Part shown: positions 17,251-26,252 of the stretch, piece after piece
Layout: each line of letters opens with the position of its first letter
How positions within the stretch are numbered: position 1 is the first letter of the stretch
From: Deltaproteobacteria bacterium
GTDB lineage: Bacteria; Myxococcota_A; UBA9160; UBA4427
Reading direction: 5' to 3'
Length of the DNA stretch: 64,000 bases
Assembly: GCA_029261855.1 (NCBI GenBank)
Contig: JAJDAN010000032.1
Span: 62,001-126,000 of the forward strand
The notes under the pieces: model-generated
Seen by the model: only the letters and a program-made list of their open reading frames with translations
Database searches by the model: none
What the model was told of the DNA's origin: nothing
Translations under genes and position numbers: made by a program

Positions 17251-17673
17251 ATGTCCGTCCCCTTGTCACGCACAACGAGTCGAGTCGCCGCGTTCGTCGC
17301 AGCCGTCCTGCTGACGGTTCTCGTGGTCTCCCTCGGGGACGCGGGCGTCGCCTCCATCGATCGCGGCGACGTCGACGCGGACGGAGATGTCGACCTCGAC
17401 GACCGCACCCACCTTGTCCAGCACTTCGGACAGCGTGAGGGAGATCCGGGCTGGAGTCCCCGTGCCGATCTCGACGGGGACGGAGAGGTGGACTTCGCCG
17501 ACTACCAGGCCTGGATCGCAGAACACGAAGGTCTGCGGCCCGTCGCGGCCGAGCCCCCGCCACCCGAGCCCGCCTGCGGATGCGTGGGCGTCGAAGCCTT
17601 CGCGGTCGTCCTGGCGTGTCTCCCCGCGCGCCAGCGCCTGCGTGAACCGTTCCAGAAGAGGAGAGAACGATGA
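17251..17673 (+). CDS. Small secreted dockerin-like protein with C-terminal sorting-like tail
   Basis: The product has 140 residues. A signal peptide or anchor (VAAFVAAVLLTVLVVSL) is followed by two EF-hand-like calcium loops of dockerin type I form, DVDADGDVDLDD and DLDGDGEVDFAD, separated by the usual helix (THLVQHFGQ). After a Pro-rich spacer the end reads CGCVGVEAFAVVLACLPARQR with further Arg and Lys. The Cys-Gly plus hydrophobic helix plus basic tail looks like a surface-sorting signal, which is inference. The stop overlaps the next start (ATGA, 17670-17673), so the two dockerin proteins are coupled. Confidence 0.7.
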   Translation: MSVPLSRTTSRVAAFVAAVLLTVLVVSLGDAGVASIDRGDVDADGDVDLDDRTHLVQHFGQREGDPGWSPRADLDGDGEVDFADYQAWIAEHEGLRPVAAEPPPPEPACGCVGVEAFAVVLACLPARQRLREPFQKRRER

Positions 17674-19775
17674 CTCATTCGAATTTCAGGGCCCACTTGC
17701 TGCTGTGTGTTCTGCTCGCGTCGGTGTCGGCGTTGTTGCCGGGCCGTGTGGAGTCCCAGGTCGTCGAACTCAATCCGGTCCCGCTCGGCGGGACGATCCG
17801 GATCGGCGACAACCTGGTGCGCACCCTCACGGTCACCGCGACCTCGAGCGTCGGAAGCTCGACGGTGCAACTGACCCCGAATGCGGTGGACGCCGTCTAT
17901 TCGACCATCGTGCAGGTGCCGGCGGACGGATCCGCGGTCTATCGGATCACGGTCGACGCGGGCCTCACCAGCGCCGACGGCACGCAGCTCTACAGCTTCC
18001 GGTTCGAGAAGTCGCTCGGGACGCTGGTGCGTGACGGCGAGCCCGCCACCATCGACCTCGTGATGGACCCGGCGACCCGCGTCGAGGCCACGGTGACGGC
18101 CTTTCCCGGCGAGCTGCTCGACAACGTGAGCCTGCGGGCGCAGCGCTTCGGTTCCGGGGGCTTCGCGTTCTTCATTACCGCGCTGGACGCGCCGCCGGGT
18201 GGCGCTGAGACGCTGACCCTGGACCTGCCGGTGGCCCCGGGCATTCAGCTCAACTGCGCGGGCAGCGCCAACATGACCAACGGGCGCGGGGCTGCGCTCG
18301 AGCCCTTCCAGCTGGTGACCGTGCCGGAGGGCGACGTGGGGACGTGCGCGTTCGACGTCGCGCCGCCGCCGATGCTCGAAGGTTCGATCAGCGGAACCCT
18401 CGACTTCGAGGGCGACCTGTCCGTCGACCAGTACGAGGTCTTCGTGAGGGCCGTCAGCGGTGGCGGCGGCTCGAGCCTGCCGAACCAGGTGCTGCTGCCT
18501 CCGTTTACTGGCCCGGGCAACCGCACCGGCTACGAGTTTCCGCAGGTCGAAGAGGGTGAGTACAACGTCGATCTCGCCATCGACCTGAACGACGGCATCG
18601 ACCGGCTGACCGCCCGGCTGGCCACCCGGGTTGGCGTCACCGGCGACACGGTGGTCCACGGTCAGTTCTGCCAGGCCTATCTGGAGACGAGCTTTTCGCT
18701 CGGCGGTGTGACGCGGCCAGAAGACTGGGAGTTCGGCGAACGCCCCGTGTCGCTGGGACGCCTGGGCGACGGTTTGTCGAGTTCGAGCACGCCTCTCGAT
18801 CCGCGCGCCGGTGGGCCCTTCCGGTTCGTGCTTCGGGAGGGCACCTGGCGACAGGGGATGAGCTTCGCGATCCGCCGCGAGAGCTTCGAGCCGGGCGGGT
18901 TCATGAACACCCGGACCACCGGCACGGGCTTCCGCTTCGAGCAGAATCTCCCCGTCGCGTGCGGTGAGACCGTCGTCGCGCCCGTGCGCGTGCTCGAGAC
19001 CGGACGCGTCGAGATCCACTTCCAGTCGACAGACGGCAGCTTCCTGCAGGACCCGCTCATCCGCGCTTTCTGCAGTCACCGGGACGAGCAGACCGCCGAG
19101 GTCATCTACAGCTACGAGACCCTGTCGAGTTCTTCCAGCTCGGCGTCGCTGCCGGTGGGCATCGTGCCCGTCGAGGCGCCGGCCGGCGTTTGCACCTTCA
19201 CGGCAACGGCGCGGGTCGGCAACGTGAACGTCAGTTTCGGCAGCCTGAACGACTTCGAGATCCTGCCGGGGGTCGACGTCGAGATCGGCCTGGGCGGCCC
19301 CCGGGTCGAGATCCTGTCGCCGGTGCCGGGCGAGATCGTCGAGGACGACGAGATCGTCGTCGAGGGTCTGGCGACCGACGACGGCGAAGTCGTGAGTGTC
19401 GTGGTGAACGGCGTGCCGGCGCTGCTGCAGTCGACCGACAACCCGAGCGACCCCGCCGAGGTCTCGTTCTCTGCTGTGGTGCCGATCGCGAACGGCCCGA
19501 ACGTCATCACGGCCGTTGCAACCGACGACGACGCCAACCAGACCCAGGCGAGTCTCGGTATCGAGAACCTGCGCGAAGACGAGCCGCCCCTGCTTTGCGA
19601 CGTCGACGGCAACGGGGTCGTCGACGCATTGGATGTCGGTCTCATCTTCGCCGCCCGCGGAAACCTCGCGAGCGGGCCGGATGACCCGCGCGATTCCAAC
19701 GGCGACGGCGTCATCAGCGTGAACGACGGCCGCCTGTGCGTGCTGCACTGCACCAACCCGCGTTGCCAGCCCTGA
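17670..19775 (+). CDS. Large secreted protein with Ig-like and C-terminal dockerin module
   Basis: The product has 701 residues. It has a signal peptide (LLLCVLLASVSALLPGRVESQ), a long beta-rich region of unknown type, and then an Ig-like or glucodextranase-B-like domain near residues 545-635 (RVEILSPVPGEIV...VVSVVVNGVPALL...GPNVITAVATDDDAN). At the C-terminus are two dockerin calcium loops, DVDGNGVVDALD and DSNGDGVISVND. No catalytic domain was recognised. ATG 17670 has GGAG upstream and overlaps the previous stop. Dockerins bind cohesin domains; the next gene encodes a cohesin-like protein, so a surface complex is plausible. Confidence 0.7.
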   Translation: MTHSNFRAHLLLCVLLASVSALLPGRVESQVVELNPVPLGGTIRIGDNLVRTLTVTATSSVGSSTVQLTPNAVDAVYSTIVQVPADGSAVYRITVDAGLTSADGTQLYSFRFEKSLGTLVRDGEPATIDLVMDPATRVEATVTAFPGELLDNVSLRAQRFGSGGFAFFITALDAPPGGAETLTLDLPVAPGIQLNCAGSANMTNGRGAALEPFQLVTVPEGDVGTCAFDVAPPPMLEGSISGTLDFEGDLSVDQYEVFVRAVSGGGGSSLPNQVLLPPFTGPGNRTGYEFPQVEEGEYNVDLAIDLNDGIDRLTARLATRVGVTGDTVVHGQFCQAYLETSFSLGGVTRPEDWEFGERPVSLGRLGDGLSSSSTPLDPRAGGPFRFVLREGTWRQGMSFAIRRESFEPGGFMNTRTTGTGFRFEQNLPVACGETVVAPVRVLETGRVEIHFQSTDGSFLQDPLIRAFCSHRDEQTAEVIYSYETLSSSSSSASLPVGIVPVEAPAGVCTFTATARVGNVNVSFGSLNDFEILPGVDVEIGLGGPRVEILSPVPGEIVEDDEIVVEGLATDDGEVVSVVVNGVPALLQSTDNPSDPAEVSFSAVVPIANGPNVITAVATDDDANQTQASLGIENLREDEPPLLCDVDGNGVVDALDVGLIFAARGNLASGPDDPRDSNGDGVISVNDGRLCVLHCTNPRCQP

Positions 19776-19801
19776 TCCTTCCCAACCGAACGGAGCATGT
19801 C

Positions 19802-20413
19802 ATGAACCGCAATCTTCTCTTCCTTCTCTTTCACAGTGTGCTCGCTGGGCTTGCTCTGGTGGCGCTGCTGCCGACGAACTCGGGCGCGGCCACGATCTCG
19901 GCGGTGCCCGGGATGCAGGACGTCGAAATCGGCGGCAGCACGACGATCGACATCCTGATCTCGGACCTGGGCGGCGAGATCGTCAGCGCCTACGACCTCG
20001 ACCTCCTCTATGACGCGAGCGTGCTGCTCGCGACGGACGTGGTCTTTGGCACGTCCCTGGGCGACGAGCTGTTCTTCGAGGTCTTCGGCGATTTCGACCT
20101 GTCGGTCGCGGGGCTCGTCGACTTCGCACAGCTCTCGCTGCTCGACGACGACACGCTCTTCCCCTTGCAGGGCGGGCAGGAAGTGGTGGTTGCGCGGGTC
20201 GTGTTCGAAGCGGTCGCCACCGGTACTAGCGGGCTGTCTTTTGCGTTCGACGCCTTCAACGACGTGAAGGGACGCGACGCCGCAGTGCTGCCCATCGAGG
20301 CCGGCATGGGCAGCATCCGCGTCACGGACTCGGGAGCGGCGATCCCCGAGCCTTCGTCGGCGGTGCTGTTCGCGGTCGGTCTGCTGCTGACACGGCGGCG
20401 CTTGCGGAGCTGA
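19802..20413 (+). CDS. Cohesin-like domain protein with PEP-CTERM anchor
   Basis: The product has 203 residues, ATG 19802, with GGAG upstream. After a signal peptide the mature part follows the cohesin pattern: EIGGSTTIDILISDLGG, VSAYDLDLLYDASVLLATDVVFG, a central LAQLSLL-like segment (VDFAQLSLLDDD) and VVVARVVFEAVATGTSGLSF. The C-terminus AAIPEPSSAVLFAVGLLLTRRRLRS is a PEP-CTERM tripartite signal (PEP, hydrophobic helix, Arg tail), processed by exosortase in species that have one. It is third in the operon after two dockerin proteins and is the likely anchoring scaffold. Confidence 0.8.
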   Translation: MNRNLLFLLFHSVLAGLALVALLPTNSGAATISAVPGMQDVEIGGSTTIDILISDLGGEIVSAYDLDLLYDASVLLATDVVFGTSLGDELFFEVFGDFDLSVAGLVDFAQLSLLDDDTLFPLQGGQEVVVARVVFEAVATGTSGLSFAFDAFNDVKGRDAAVLPIEAGMGSIRVTDSGAAIPEPSSAVLFAVGLLLTRRRLRS

Positions 20414-20422
20414 GGCGCGGGG

Positions 20423-20971
20423 CTAGTCCTGAACCCAGGCGAGGCAGCGTTCGCGGTCGATCTCCGTCGGCGTGAGGTCGCACAGCGCGGGGCCCGGATC
20501 ATGGCGCGCCTGCTCGCGCGGTGACTCGCGAAGCTCTCCGACGCGATAGCGCTTGATCCAGTAGAAGGTGCGCGCCGGATCGGTATGGATCTCGTACCGG
20601 TAGCCCGCTTCCAGCGTCATGGGGAGCGTGCGCGGATCGTGGTCGCGCCCGGGCCGTGTCGGCACGAGCGGAAGATCGGTCCAGTACCCGACGCTCTGCT
20701 TGCGAGAGGAGATCTCCACCTGGTAGCTGCCCGGGAGCAGGTGGACGCGACCGTCCGGGCCCGAGAAGCCGTGGTACGTGGCTTCGCCGTTGATCGTCTC
20801 GATCACGACGGACCCGCCGCCGCCATCGGCGTGGGCAACCGTGGCGATCTCCTTGTACGAGCGCGCGGGCCCGGGGTAGCCCTGATGCGAGCGACAGCCC
20901 ATGGGCAGCAGCAGCGAGGCGATCAGCACGGCGAGCAAGCAGGGGAGCGGCGGCCATTGCGTTCGTGTCAT
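20423..20971 (-). CDS. Lipoprotein with YPGP motif, paralogue of the cassette lipoprotein
   Basis: The product has 182 residues. It has a signal peptide with lipobox (LLPMGC). The mature part contains YPGPARS, KEIATV, YHGFSGPDG, LLPGSYQVE, LEAGYRYEIHTD and CDLTPTEIDRERC. The same blocks occur in the same order in the cassette lipoprotein at 5335-5868, which carries YPGPQRP, EIATV, LLPGTYELE and CSLTPTKLDRERC. Function unknown; probably periplasmic or outer-membrane. It is convergent with the cohesin gene, 9 bp apart, and lies downstream of the acyl-CoA ligase on the same strand. Confidence 0.7.
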   Translation of the reverse strand: MTRTQWPPLPCLLAVLIASLLLPMGCRSHQGYPGPARSYKEIATVAHADGGGGSVVIETINGEATYHGFSGPDGRVHLLPGSYQVEISSRKQSVGYWTDLPLVPTRPGRDHDPRTLPMTLEAGYRYEIHTDPARTFYWIKRYRVGELRESPREQARHDPGPALCDLTPTEIDRERCLAWVQD

Positions 20972-20996
20972 TGCGGACTCCTGGCGGCGGAGCGGT

Positions 20997-22649
20997 TCAG
21001 CGCTTGATTTCGAACCCCTCGGCGCGGCCGTCCCAGGTTTGCGGGGTGACCCCGCGCTCGCGCAACACGAACTTCTGCACGCGGTTCGTGGGGGTCTGCG
21101 GCAGGCTCTCGAAGAACTCGATGTAGCGGGGCACGAAGAAGTAGGGGGCCGTGTCGTTGATGAAGCGGGCGATGTCTTCGGCGCTGGCCTGCTCGCCGGG
21201 CTTCAGCACGATGCAGGCCTTCAGCTCGGCTTCGGCCTCGAGCTCTGCCGATGTGACACCGTGCACCGCGCACTGCATCACCGCCGGGTGCGCGGCGAGC
21301 GCCGCCTCCACCGAGAACGAGGAGATGTTGCGGCCCTTGAAGCGAATGAAGTCCTGCTTGCGGTCGACGAAGTAGTGCTCGCCCGCTTCGTCGCGTCGGC
21401 CGAGGTCGCCGGTGTGGTACCAGAGGTTCCGGAACGCGCGCAGGGTCGCTTCGGGGTTGCGCCAGTAGCCGCTGAAGATGGTGTGGGGCTCGCTGGGTCG
21501 CACGCAGAACTCGCCTGTTTCGCCGTCCGCGACCTCGCGGTCGTCGTCGTCGAGGAGCTTCATCTCGATGCCGCTCTCGACGTCGCCGAGGGCGTTCGGC
21601 GCGTAGGCCTTCCCAGGCGCGCGGGTCAGCAGGCCCAGCACCTCGCTCTGGCCGTAGCCCTGGAAGATGTGCTCGAGGCCGAAGCGTTCCTTGAAGACGG
21701 GCACGAGATGGTCGGGGGTGGGGACGAAGCCCGCGACGCGTACGGGGTTGTCGGCGTCGTCGTCCCGCTTCGGCGCGTTCAGCAAGAACATGTGCATGGC
21801 GCCCAGGGTGAAGACGAGGGTTGCGCCGTAGTGACGGGTGCGGTCCCAGAACTCGCTGGCCGAGAATGCCGGGTCCATGGCACACGGGATGCCCGACACC
21901 AGGGCCCGGTAGACGTTCGCCACCCAGGCCGCAGACTGGTACATGGGCAGGCAGTTGTAGACGACGTCGCCCTCGCGCACGGAGCTGTTGCGCACGCCCG
22001 AGAGCGCCGCGCGGATCCACACGTTGTGGCTCTGCATCACGCCCTTCGAGCGCCCCGTCGTGCCGGAAGTCCACAAGACGGACGTGGTGTCTCCGTAGCC
22101 CTGCTCGTCGTAGTCCTGCTCGTCGTAGTCCTGCCCGCCGTGGTCCGGTGCTTCGCCGGGCTTCGCGATCAGCTCCTCGAGGGGGACGAGGGGCACACCG
22201 AGCTCGCGCGCATGGGCGGAACCGTCCCCGCGCACGAAGATGCGTTCGAAGCGGTGGCCGGTCAGCCGCGCCGCCTCGGCGACCCGCGGCAGCAGGTGGG
22301 CGTCGGCCACCAGCACCCGAGCGCCGCCGTCCTCGAACGACTCCGCGAGCCAGCGGCCCTTGTAGTCGACGTTGGTGGGGATCCAGACCGCGCCGAGGCG
22401 GTTCAGGCCGAAGGTCGACCAGATCCACTCCGGGCCGGTGTCGAGCAGGAACGAGACCGAGTCGCCCGGGCCGACGCCGGCCTCGGAGAAGGCCCGGGCG
22501 CTGGCGTCGGCGAGCGCGTCGATCCGGCCGTACGAGAAGTGTTCGGTGTCCCACACGATGAAGTCGTCATCGGGGATCGCCTCGGCCTGGCGCTGCAGGC
22601 AGCGGCCCAGCAGCCGGTCGGCGGGATCGTCGAGCTCGAGCAGGTTCAC
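20997..22649 (-). CDS. AMP-dependent acyl-CoA synthetase/ligase
   Basis: The product has 550 residues from GTG 22649, which overlaps the P450 stop (GTGA). ANL-superfamily motifs are visible: the P-loop TSGTTGRSKG, GYGQSE (A5), YHTGDLG (A7/A8 hinge region) and TPTNRVQKF carrying the catalytic lysine near the C-terminus. The enzyme adenylates a carboxylic acid and transfers it to CoA in the cytoplasm; the acid is unknown. A three-copy 15-bp tandem repeat (22093-22137) adds QDYDE repeats just before the P-loop. The overlap with a P450 gene suggests a joint catabolic or tailoring pathway. Confidence 0.88.
   Translation of the reverse strand: MNLLELDDPADRLLGRCLQRQAEAIPDDDFIVWDTEHFSYGRIDALADASARAFSEAGVGPGDSVSFLLDTGPEWIWSTFGLNRLGAVWIPTNVDYKGRWLAESFEDGGARVLVADAHLLPRVAEAARLTGHRFERIFVRGDGSAHARELGVPLVPLEELIAKPGEAPDHGGQDYDEQDYDEQGYGDTTSVLWTSGTTGRSKGVMQSHNVWIRAALSGVRNSSVREGDVVYNCLPMYQSAAWVANVYRALVSGIPCAMDPAFSASEFWDRTRHYGATLVFTLGAMHMFLLNAPKRDDDADNPVRVAGFVPTPDHLVPVFKERFGLEHIFQGYGQSEVLGLLTRAPGKAYAPNALGDVESGIEMKLLDDDDREVADGETGEFCVRPSEPHTIFSGYWRNPEATLRAFRNLWYHTGDLGRRDEAGEHYFVDRKQDFIRFKGRNISSFSVEAALAAHPAVMQCAVHGVTSAELEAEAELKACIVLKPGEQASAEDIARFINDTAPYFFVPRYIEFFESLPQTPTNRVQKFVLRERGVTPQTWDGRAEGFEIKR
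22093..22137 (-). repeat. 15-bp tandem repeat (3 copies) inside acyl-CoA ligase
   Basis: Three near-identical 15-bp units encode QDYDE-like pentapeptides immediately before the nucleotide-binding loop. The frame is kept, so the insertion is tolerated. Confidence 0.85.
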
Positions 22650-23827
22650 GGAAGCTGGATGGGAACCTTCGCGTAGCCGCGAACGGTGCTGGTGTGGACG
22701 CGTTCGGTCTCGTCCCAGACGACGTCCCATTCCGGGAAGCGCGTCAGGGTCTCTTCGAGAGCGACGCGTCCTTCCATGCGGGCGAGGGACGCGCCCAGGC
22801 AGAAGTGCACGCCGAAGCCCAGGGACACGTGGCGGTCGATCACGCGGTCGACGTCGAAGCGGTCCGGATCTTCGTACTCGCGGCCGTCGCGCCCCGCCGA
22901 GCCCGTCAGCAGCAGCACCCTGCTGCCTTCGGGCAGGGTCTCGCCGTGGAGCGTAACCTCGGCGGTCAGGCGTCGCGCCTGCACGGGGGAGGGCGCCTCG
23001 TAGCGCAGCAGCTCTTCCACGGCGTTGGGGATGCGCGAGGGATCGGCGACGAGCTTCGCGCGTTCGGCGGGGTTGGCGGCGAGGGTGGTGGCCGTCCAGC
23101 CGAGCAGCCGCGCGACGGTCTCGTTCCCCGCGCCCGAAAGCAGACTGATGAAGGCGAAGAGCTCTTCGTCGTCGAGGCGTCGCTTCGAGCCGTCCTCGAG
23201 CTCGATCTCCGCCTCGATGAGATCGGTCATCATGTCGTCCCGGGGTGACTTCCTGCGCGCGGTGACGTAGTCGGCATAGTAGCCGTTGAGCTTGCCCATG
23301 ATGTCCAGGTGGCGCTCGCCCCCGGTCTCGCCTTCGTCCCGGTGGAGCAGGCTATCGGTCCAGCGCCGCAGCTCTTCGCGGTCCGCTTCGGGCACGCCGA
23401 GCATCGTGCTGATCACCATGACCGGGAGCTTTGCGCCGAAATCCTCGAGGTAGTCGAAGCCGCGGTTGCCCACCTGTTCGTCGAGATAGCCTCGGGCGAG
23501 GTCGCGGATCATCGACTCGAGGGCGCGGATGCGACGCGGCGAGAAGGCGTGGCTGACCAGCTTACGCAGCTGCGTGTGTTGGGGGCGATCCTTGAAGATC
23601 ATCATGGGGAACCGGTTCGGCTCGTCCTGCATGAGTTCGAGCACGGTGCCGTAGGCGGACGAGAATCTGCGGTCGTCGAGGGAGGCGGCCACCACGTCCT
23701 CGAAGCGCGACAGCGCATAGAAATCGAGCTTGTCGTTGCGGTAGACCGGCGCCTCGTCCCGCATCCGTCGCCAGGTCGGGTGGGGGTCGTGGTCGATCTC
23801 GTAGTCGTAGGGGTCGTAGTAGATCAT
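22646..23827 (-). CDS. Cytochrome P450 (bacterial class I type)
   Basis: The product has 393 residues, the length usual for soluble bacterial P450s. The haem-binding loop is FGFGVHFCLG with the Cys ligand. The K-helix E-x-x-R is EELLR. The I-helix reads LLSGAGNET, with Glu-Thr in place of the common Asp-Thr acid-alcohol pair. The enzyme inserts oxygen into an unidentified substrate and needs ferredoxin and reductase partners, none of which lie nearby. The stop is coupled to the ligase start. Confidence 0.93.
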   Translation of the reverse strand: MIYYDPYDYEIDHDPHPTWRRMRDEAPVYRNDKLDFYALSRFEDVVAASLDDRRFSSAYGTVLELMQDEPNRFPMMIFKDRPQHTQLRKLVSHAFSPRRIRALESMIRDLARGYLDEQVGNRGFDYLEDFGAKLPVMVISTMLGVPEADREELRRWTDSLLHRDEGETGGERHLDIMGKLNGYYADYVTARRKSPRDDMMTDLIEAEIELEDGSKRRLDDEELFAFISLLSGAGNETVARLLGWTATTLAANPAERAKLVADPSRIPNAVEELLRYEAPSPVQARRLTAEVTLHGETLPEGSRVLLLTGSAGRDGREYEDPDRFDVDRVIDRHVSLGFGVHFCLGASLARMEGRVALEETLTRFPEWDVVWDETERVHTSTVRGYAKVPIQLP

Positions 23828-23868
23828 GTCGGGTCGAGGGTAACTCTGCTTGGACTCTCTCTCTACGG

Positions 23869-23930
23869 ACCCTCTTCAGGGCTCTCTTCAGGCTCTCTTC
23901 AGGGCTCTCTTCAGGGCTCTCTTCAGGGAC
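23869..23930 (-). repeat. 12-bp tandem repeat at the ThuA-like gene stop
   Basis: On the minus strand units of TGAAGAGAGCCC (one shortened) follow each other from the stop codon of the ThuA-like gene towards the P450 start. Each full unit carries an in-frame TGA, so the stop codon has been multiplied. Confidence 0.8.
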
Positions 23931-24789
23931 AGGGGCTCGCGCGGTCCGCCGCCCAGACGATGGCTTGCTCTAGCATCTGCTCGTGGTCGGGCCTCGCGTA
24001 GGTCTCGGCGGTGTGCCCCAGGGCGGAGAAGAAGCTGCGTCCGCGGCCCGGGCAGGCGATCCACACGATCGGATGGTCGTCGCCCATGGCCCACTCCCCC
24101 GGGTCGTAGCTGGTCTCGTCGAGGGTCGCGAGCACGTGCGCGCCGCCTTCCCGCGCGCTCTTCTCGAAGCTGTACCACTCGTCGGTGTGCGTGAAACGCT
24201 GGGGGAAGTGGCGCACGATCTCGTGGTCGAAGTCCTCGATCTGCACGGTGGCTTCCTGGAACTGCGGCCAGGTCGGGTGTCCGATGAAGCGGCCGCCGCC
24301 GAGCAGGGAGTCCGTGTACCAGTCCCAGTAGCGGTAGCGCGTGCCGGCGGCACCGTGCACGCCCACGAAGCCGCCGCCGTCTTCGGACCAGCGGATGAAG
24401 GACTGCTTCTGCGCTTCGGTCCAGTTGTCGCCGGTGATGTTGTTGCCGAATACCACGTCGAAGAGCGCGAGCTGCTCGTCGTTGAAGACGGCGGCGTTCT
24501 CGGTGGCGAAGACCGTCCAGCCGTTCCGGACGGCGACCGCCTCGACGGACGCGCGCGCGGCGGGGATCGCGTCTTCGTGACGGAAGCCGGACGTCTTCGA
24601 GAAGAGCAGCAGGGCGAGGGGAGCCGCGTCCAGTTCCGGCGGCAGCTTCGGCGGGACGACGTCGATGACCGGGTCCTTGTAGCCCAGTGCCGGCGCGATG
24701 CGCTGCCACGCCGCGTAGCCGAACAGGCCGAGCAGGACGACGAGCAGTCCCCCGACGATGCCAAGGGTCCGGAGGGACCTGGGGGTCAT
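23923..24789 (-). CDS. ThuA-like domain protein, membrane-anchored
   Basis: The product has 288 residues from ATG 24789, overlapping the previous stop (ATGA); the longer frame upstream is a shadow of the oxidoreductase. An N-terminal helix (LGIVGGLLVVLLGLFGYAAW, about 9-28) anchors it. The domain carries ThuA features: LALLLFSKTSGFRHEDAI, FDVVFGNNITGDNWT, FVGVHGAAGT, IGHPTWPQF, DHEIV, RFTHTDEWYSF and WIACPGRGRSFFSALGHTAE. ThuA-fold (glutamine-amidotransferase-like) proteins are linked to sugar metabolism or degradation of plant compounds; the activity here is unknown. Confidence 0.82.
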   Translation of the reverse strand: MTPRSLRTLGIVGGLLVVLLGLFGYAAWQRIAPALGYKDPVIDVVPPKLPPELDAAPLALLLFSKTSGFRHEDAIPAARASVEAVAVRNGWTVFATENAAVFNDEQLALFDVVFGNNITGDNWTEAQKQSFIRWSEDGGGFVGVHGAAGTRYRYWDWYTDSLLGGGRFIGHPTWPQFQEATVQIEDFDHEIVRHFPQRFTHTDEWYSFEKSAREGGAHVLATLDETSYDPGEWAMGDDHPIVWIACPGRGRSFFSALGHTAETYARPDHEQMLEQAIVWAADRASPCP

Positions 24790-26252
24790 GTCGACCTCTT
24801 CTCGCTGTCTGCGAGGCGCTTGATCTCGGCGAGACGTTTGGCCTCTGGGCGGCGCTTGTATTCCGGGTCGATGGGGTAGCAGCCGGACACCAGGCCGTTG
24901 CGCGGCGCCGTCGTGCAGTCGCTGAAGGTGCGACAGACGAGCGGCTTCTGCAGCGGGCGCCCGGCGATCACGTCCGTCGGCAGGTCGGGGTAGGAGAGCA
25001 TCATGCGCCCGAGTCCCACGAAGTCCGCGCCGCCGTTCCGGACGACGGCCTGGGCGACGTTCGGCAGCCATTCCTGCAGGTAGCTATAGGCGGAACCGAC
25101 GACCGCGAGCTCGGGGAAGTGCTGCTTGAGGCTGCGGGTCGCCTCGAGCTGGCGCGCGACGCCCACCAGCGGATCTTCCGGCGGCCGGTAGCCGTCCGAC
25201 GGCGGGTAGAAGGCGGGGCGTTGGCAGTGCGGGTTGTAGTACGGGCTGCCCGCGGTGGTGCAGAGCAGCGAGACGCCGGCGTCGACGAGCAGCGCGACGA
25301 GGGCGACCGTCTCTTCGAGATCGACGTCGCGTCCGCTCGTGTTCCCGCCGAACGGACGGTGGTCCGAGGTCACCGCCTCGCCGACGCCGTCGTCTCCCGG
25401 CGCATAGGGGTGCAGGTCGAAGATCGAGAGCCGCACGCCGACGAGGAGCCCCGGTGCTTCGGCGCGCACCGCGGCGATCGCCCGGCGCAGGAAGCGCGAG
25501 CGTCCGGCGAGGTCGCCGCCATAGGGACCGGGCCGTTCGCGGGCGGACAGCAGCTCGTGGCCCAGGTAGCCGTGGCAGGCCTTGACGTCGACGAACCCGA
25601 AGCCCGCCCGCGCGGCCAGCTTCGCGACGCGCGCGTAGTCGCCCACCAGGTCGTCGAGCTCGCCGTCCGAGAGCAACGCGGCGTCGGACGTCACACCCAC
25701 GCGCGCGTCGAGGACCGGGTGCCGGAACGCGATGCGCGGGGCCGGGCTTCCTTGCGGGCGCGAGAAGCGCCCCGAGTGCGTCAGCTGCAGCCCGGTCAGC
25801 AGATCGCGCGTGCCTGTCCCCGTCTCCTCGCCGCTCTCGGAAGCGGCATGCGCGGCGGTGAGCAGGTCGTGCAGCTCGAAGAGGTCTCGCTCGCTTTCGG
25901 GGTTGCTGCAGAGCTGGTTGGGGTTGGCGCGTCCCGTCGGCTGCACGGCGTACGCCTCGCCGCCCCAGACGAGCTTCGCGCCGCTGCTGCCGAAGCGCTG
26001 CCAGCGTCGCCGCAACAGGTCCGTCGGTCGGCCTTCGGGCGTCGCGTCCCAACCTTCCATGGGCAATACCGCGAAGCGGTTGCCGATGCGTCGCTCGCTG
26101 CTGCTCGCGCCGCCAAGGACGTACGGCTGGGCAAGGGGCCCGTTCGCCGGCACCGCATCGTCGACGGGCAGGGTGATCCCGAGCGCTTCGAGCCGCGCGT
26201 CGAGCTGATCGCGGCCGCGCAGGCGTGTCATCTTCACGGCCTGGCGGGTCAC
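24786..26252 (-). CDS. NADH:flavin oxidoreductase, Old Yellow Enzyme family
   Basis: The product has 488 residues. GTG 26252 overlaps the stop of the upstream gene (GTGA) and has GGAGCAGGG in front; ATG 26231 is an alternative. FMN-barrel features of the OYE family are [59 protein letters not shown] with the His and Tyr of the active site, GVRLSIFD and [16 protein letters not shown]. The C-terminal Cys-containing tail ([19 protein letters not shown]) resembles long members. They reduce activated C=C bonds or demethylate substrates. The gene is coupled to its neighbours on both sides. Confidence 0.88.
   Translation of the reverse strand: MTRQAVKMTRLRGRDQLDARLEALGITLPVDDAVPANGPLAQPYVLGGASSSERRIGNRFAVLPMEGWDATPEGRPTDLLRRRWQRFGSSGAKLVWGGEAYAVQPTGRANPNQLCSNPESERDLFELHDLLTAAHAASESGEETGTGTRDLLTGLQLTHSGRFSRPQGSPAPRIAFRHPVLDARVGVTSDAALLSDGELDDLVGDYARVAKLAARAGFGFVDVKACHGYLGHELLSARERPGPYGGDLAGRSRFLRRAIAAVRAEAPGLLVGVRLSIFDLHPYAPGDDGVGEAVTSDHRPFGGNTSGRDVDLEETVALVALLVDAGVSLLCTTAGSPYYNPHCQRPAFYPPSDGYRPPEDPLVGVARQLEATRSLKQHFPELAVVGSAYSYLQEWLPNVAQAVVRNGGADFVGLGRMMLSYPDLPTDVIAGRPLQKPLVCRTFSDCTTAPRNGLVSGCYPIDPEYKRRPEAKRLAEIKRLADSEKRST

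Noticed and set aside
22081-22137. Tandem repeats as a CRISPR array
   Set aside because: Units are contiguous with no spacers and encode in-frame peptide repeats. No CRISPR array or cas gene was seen in the window.
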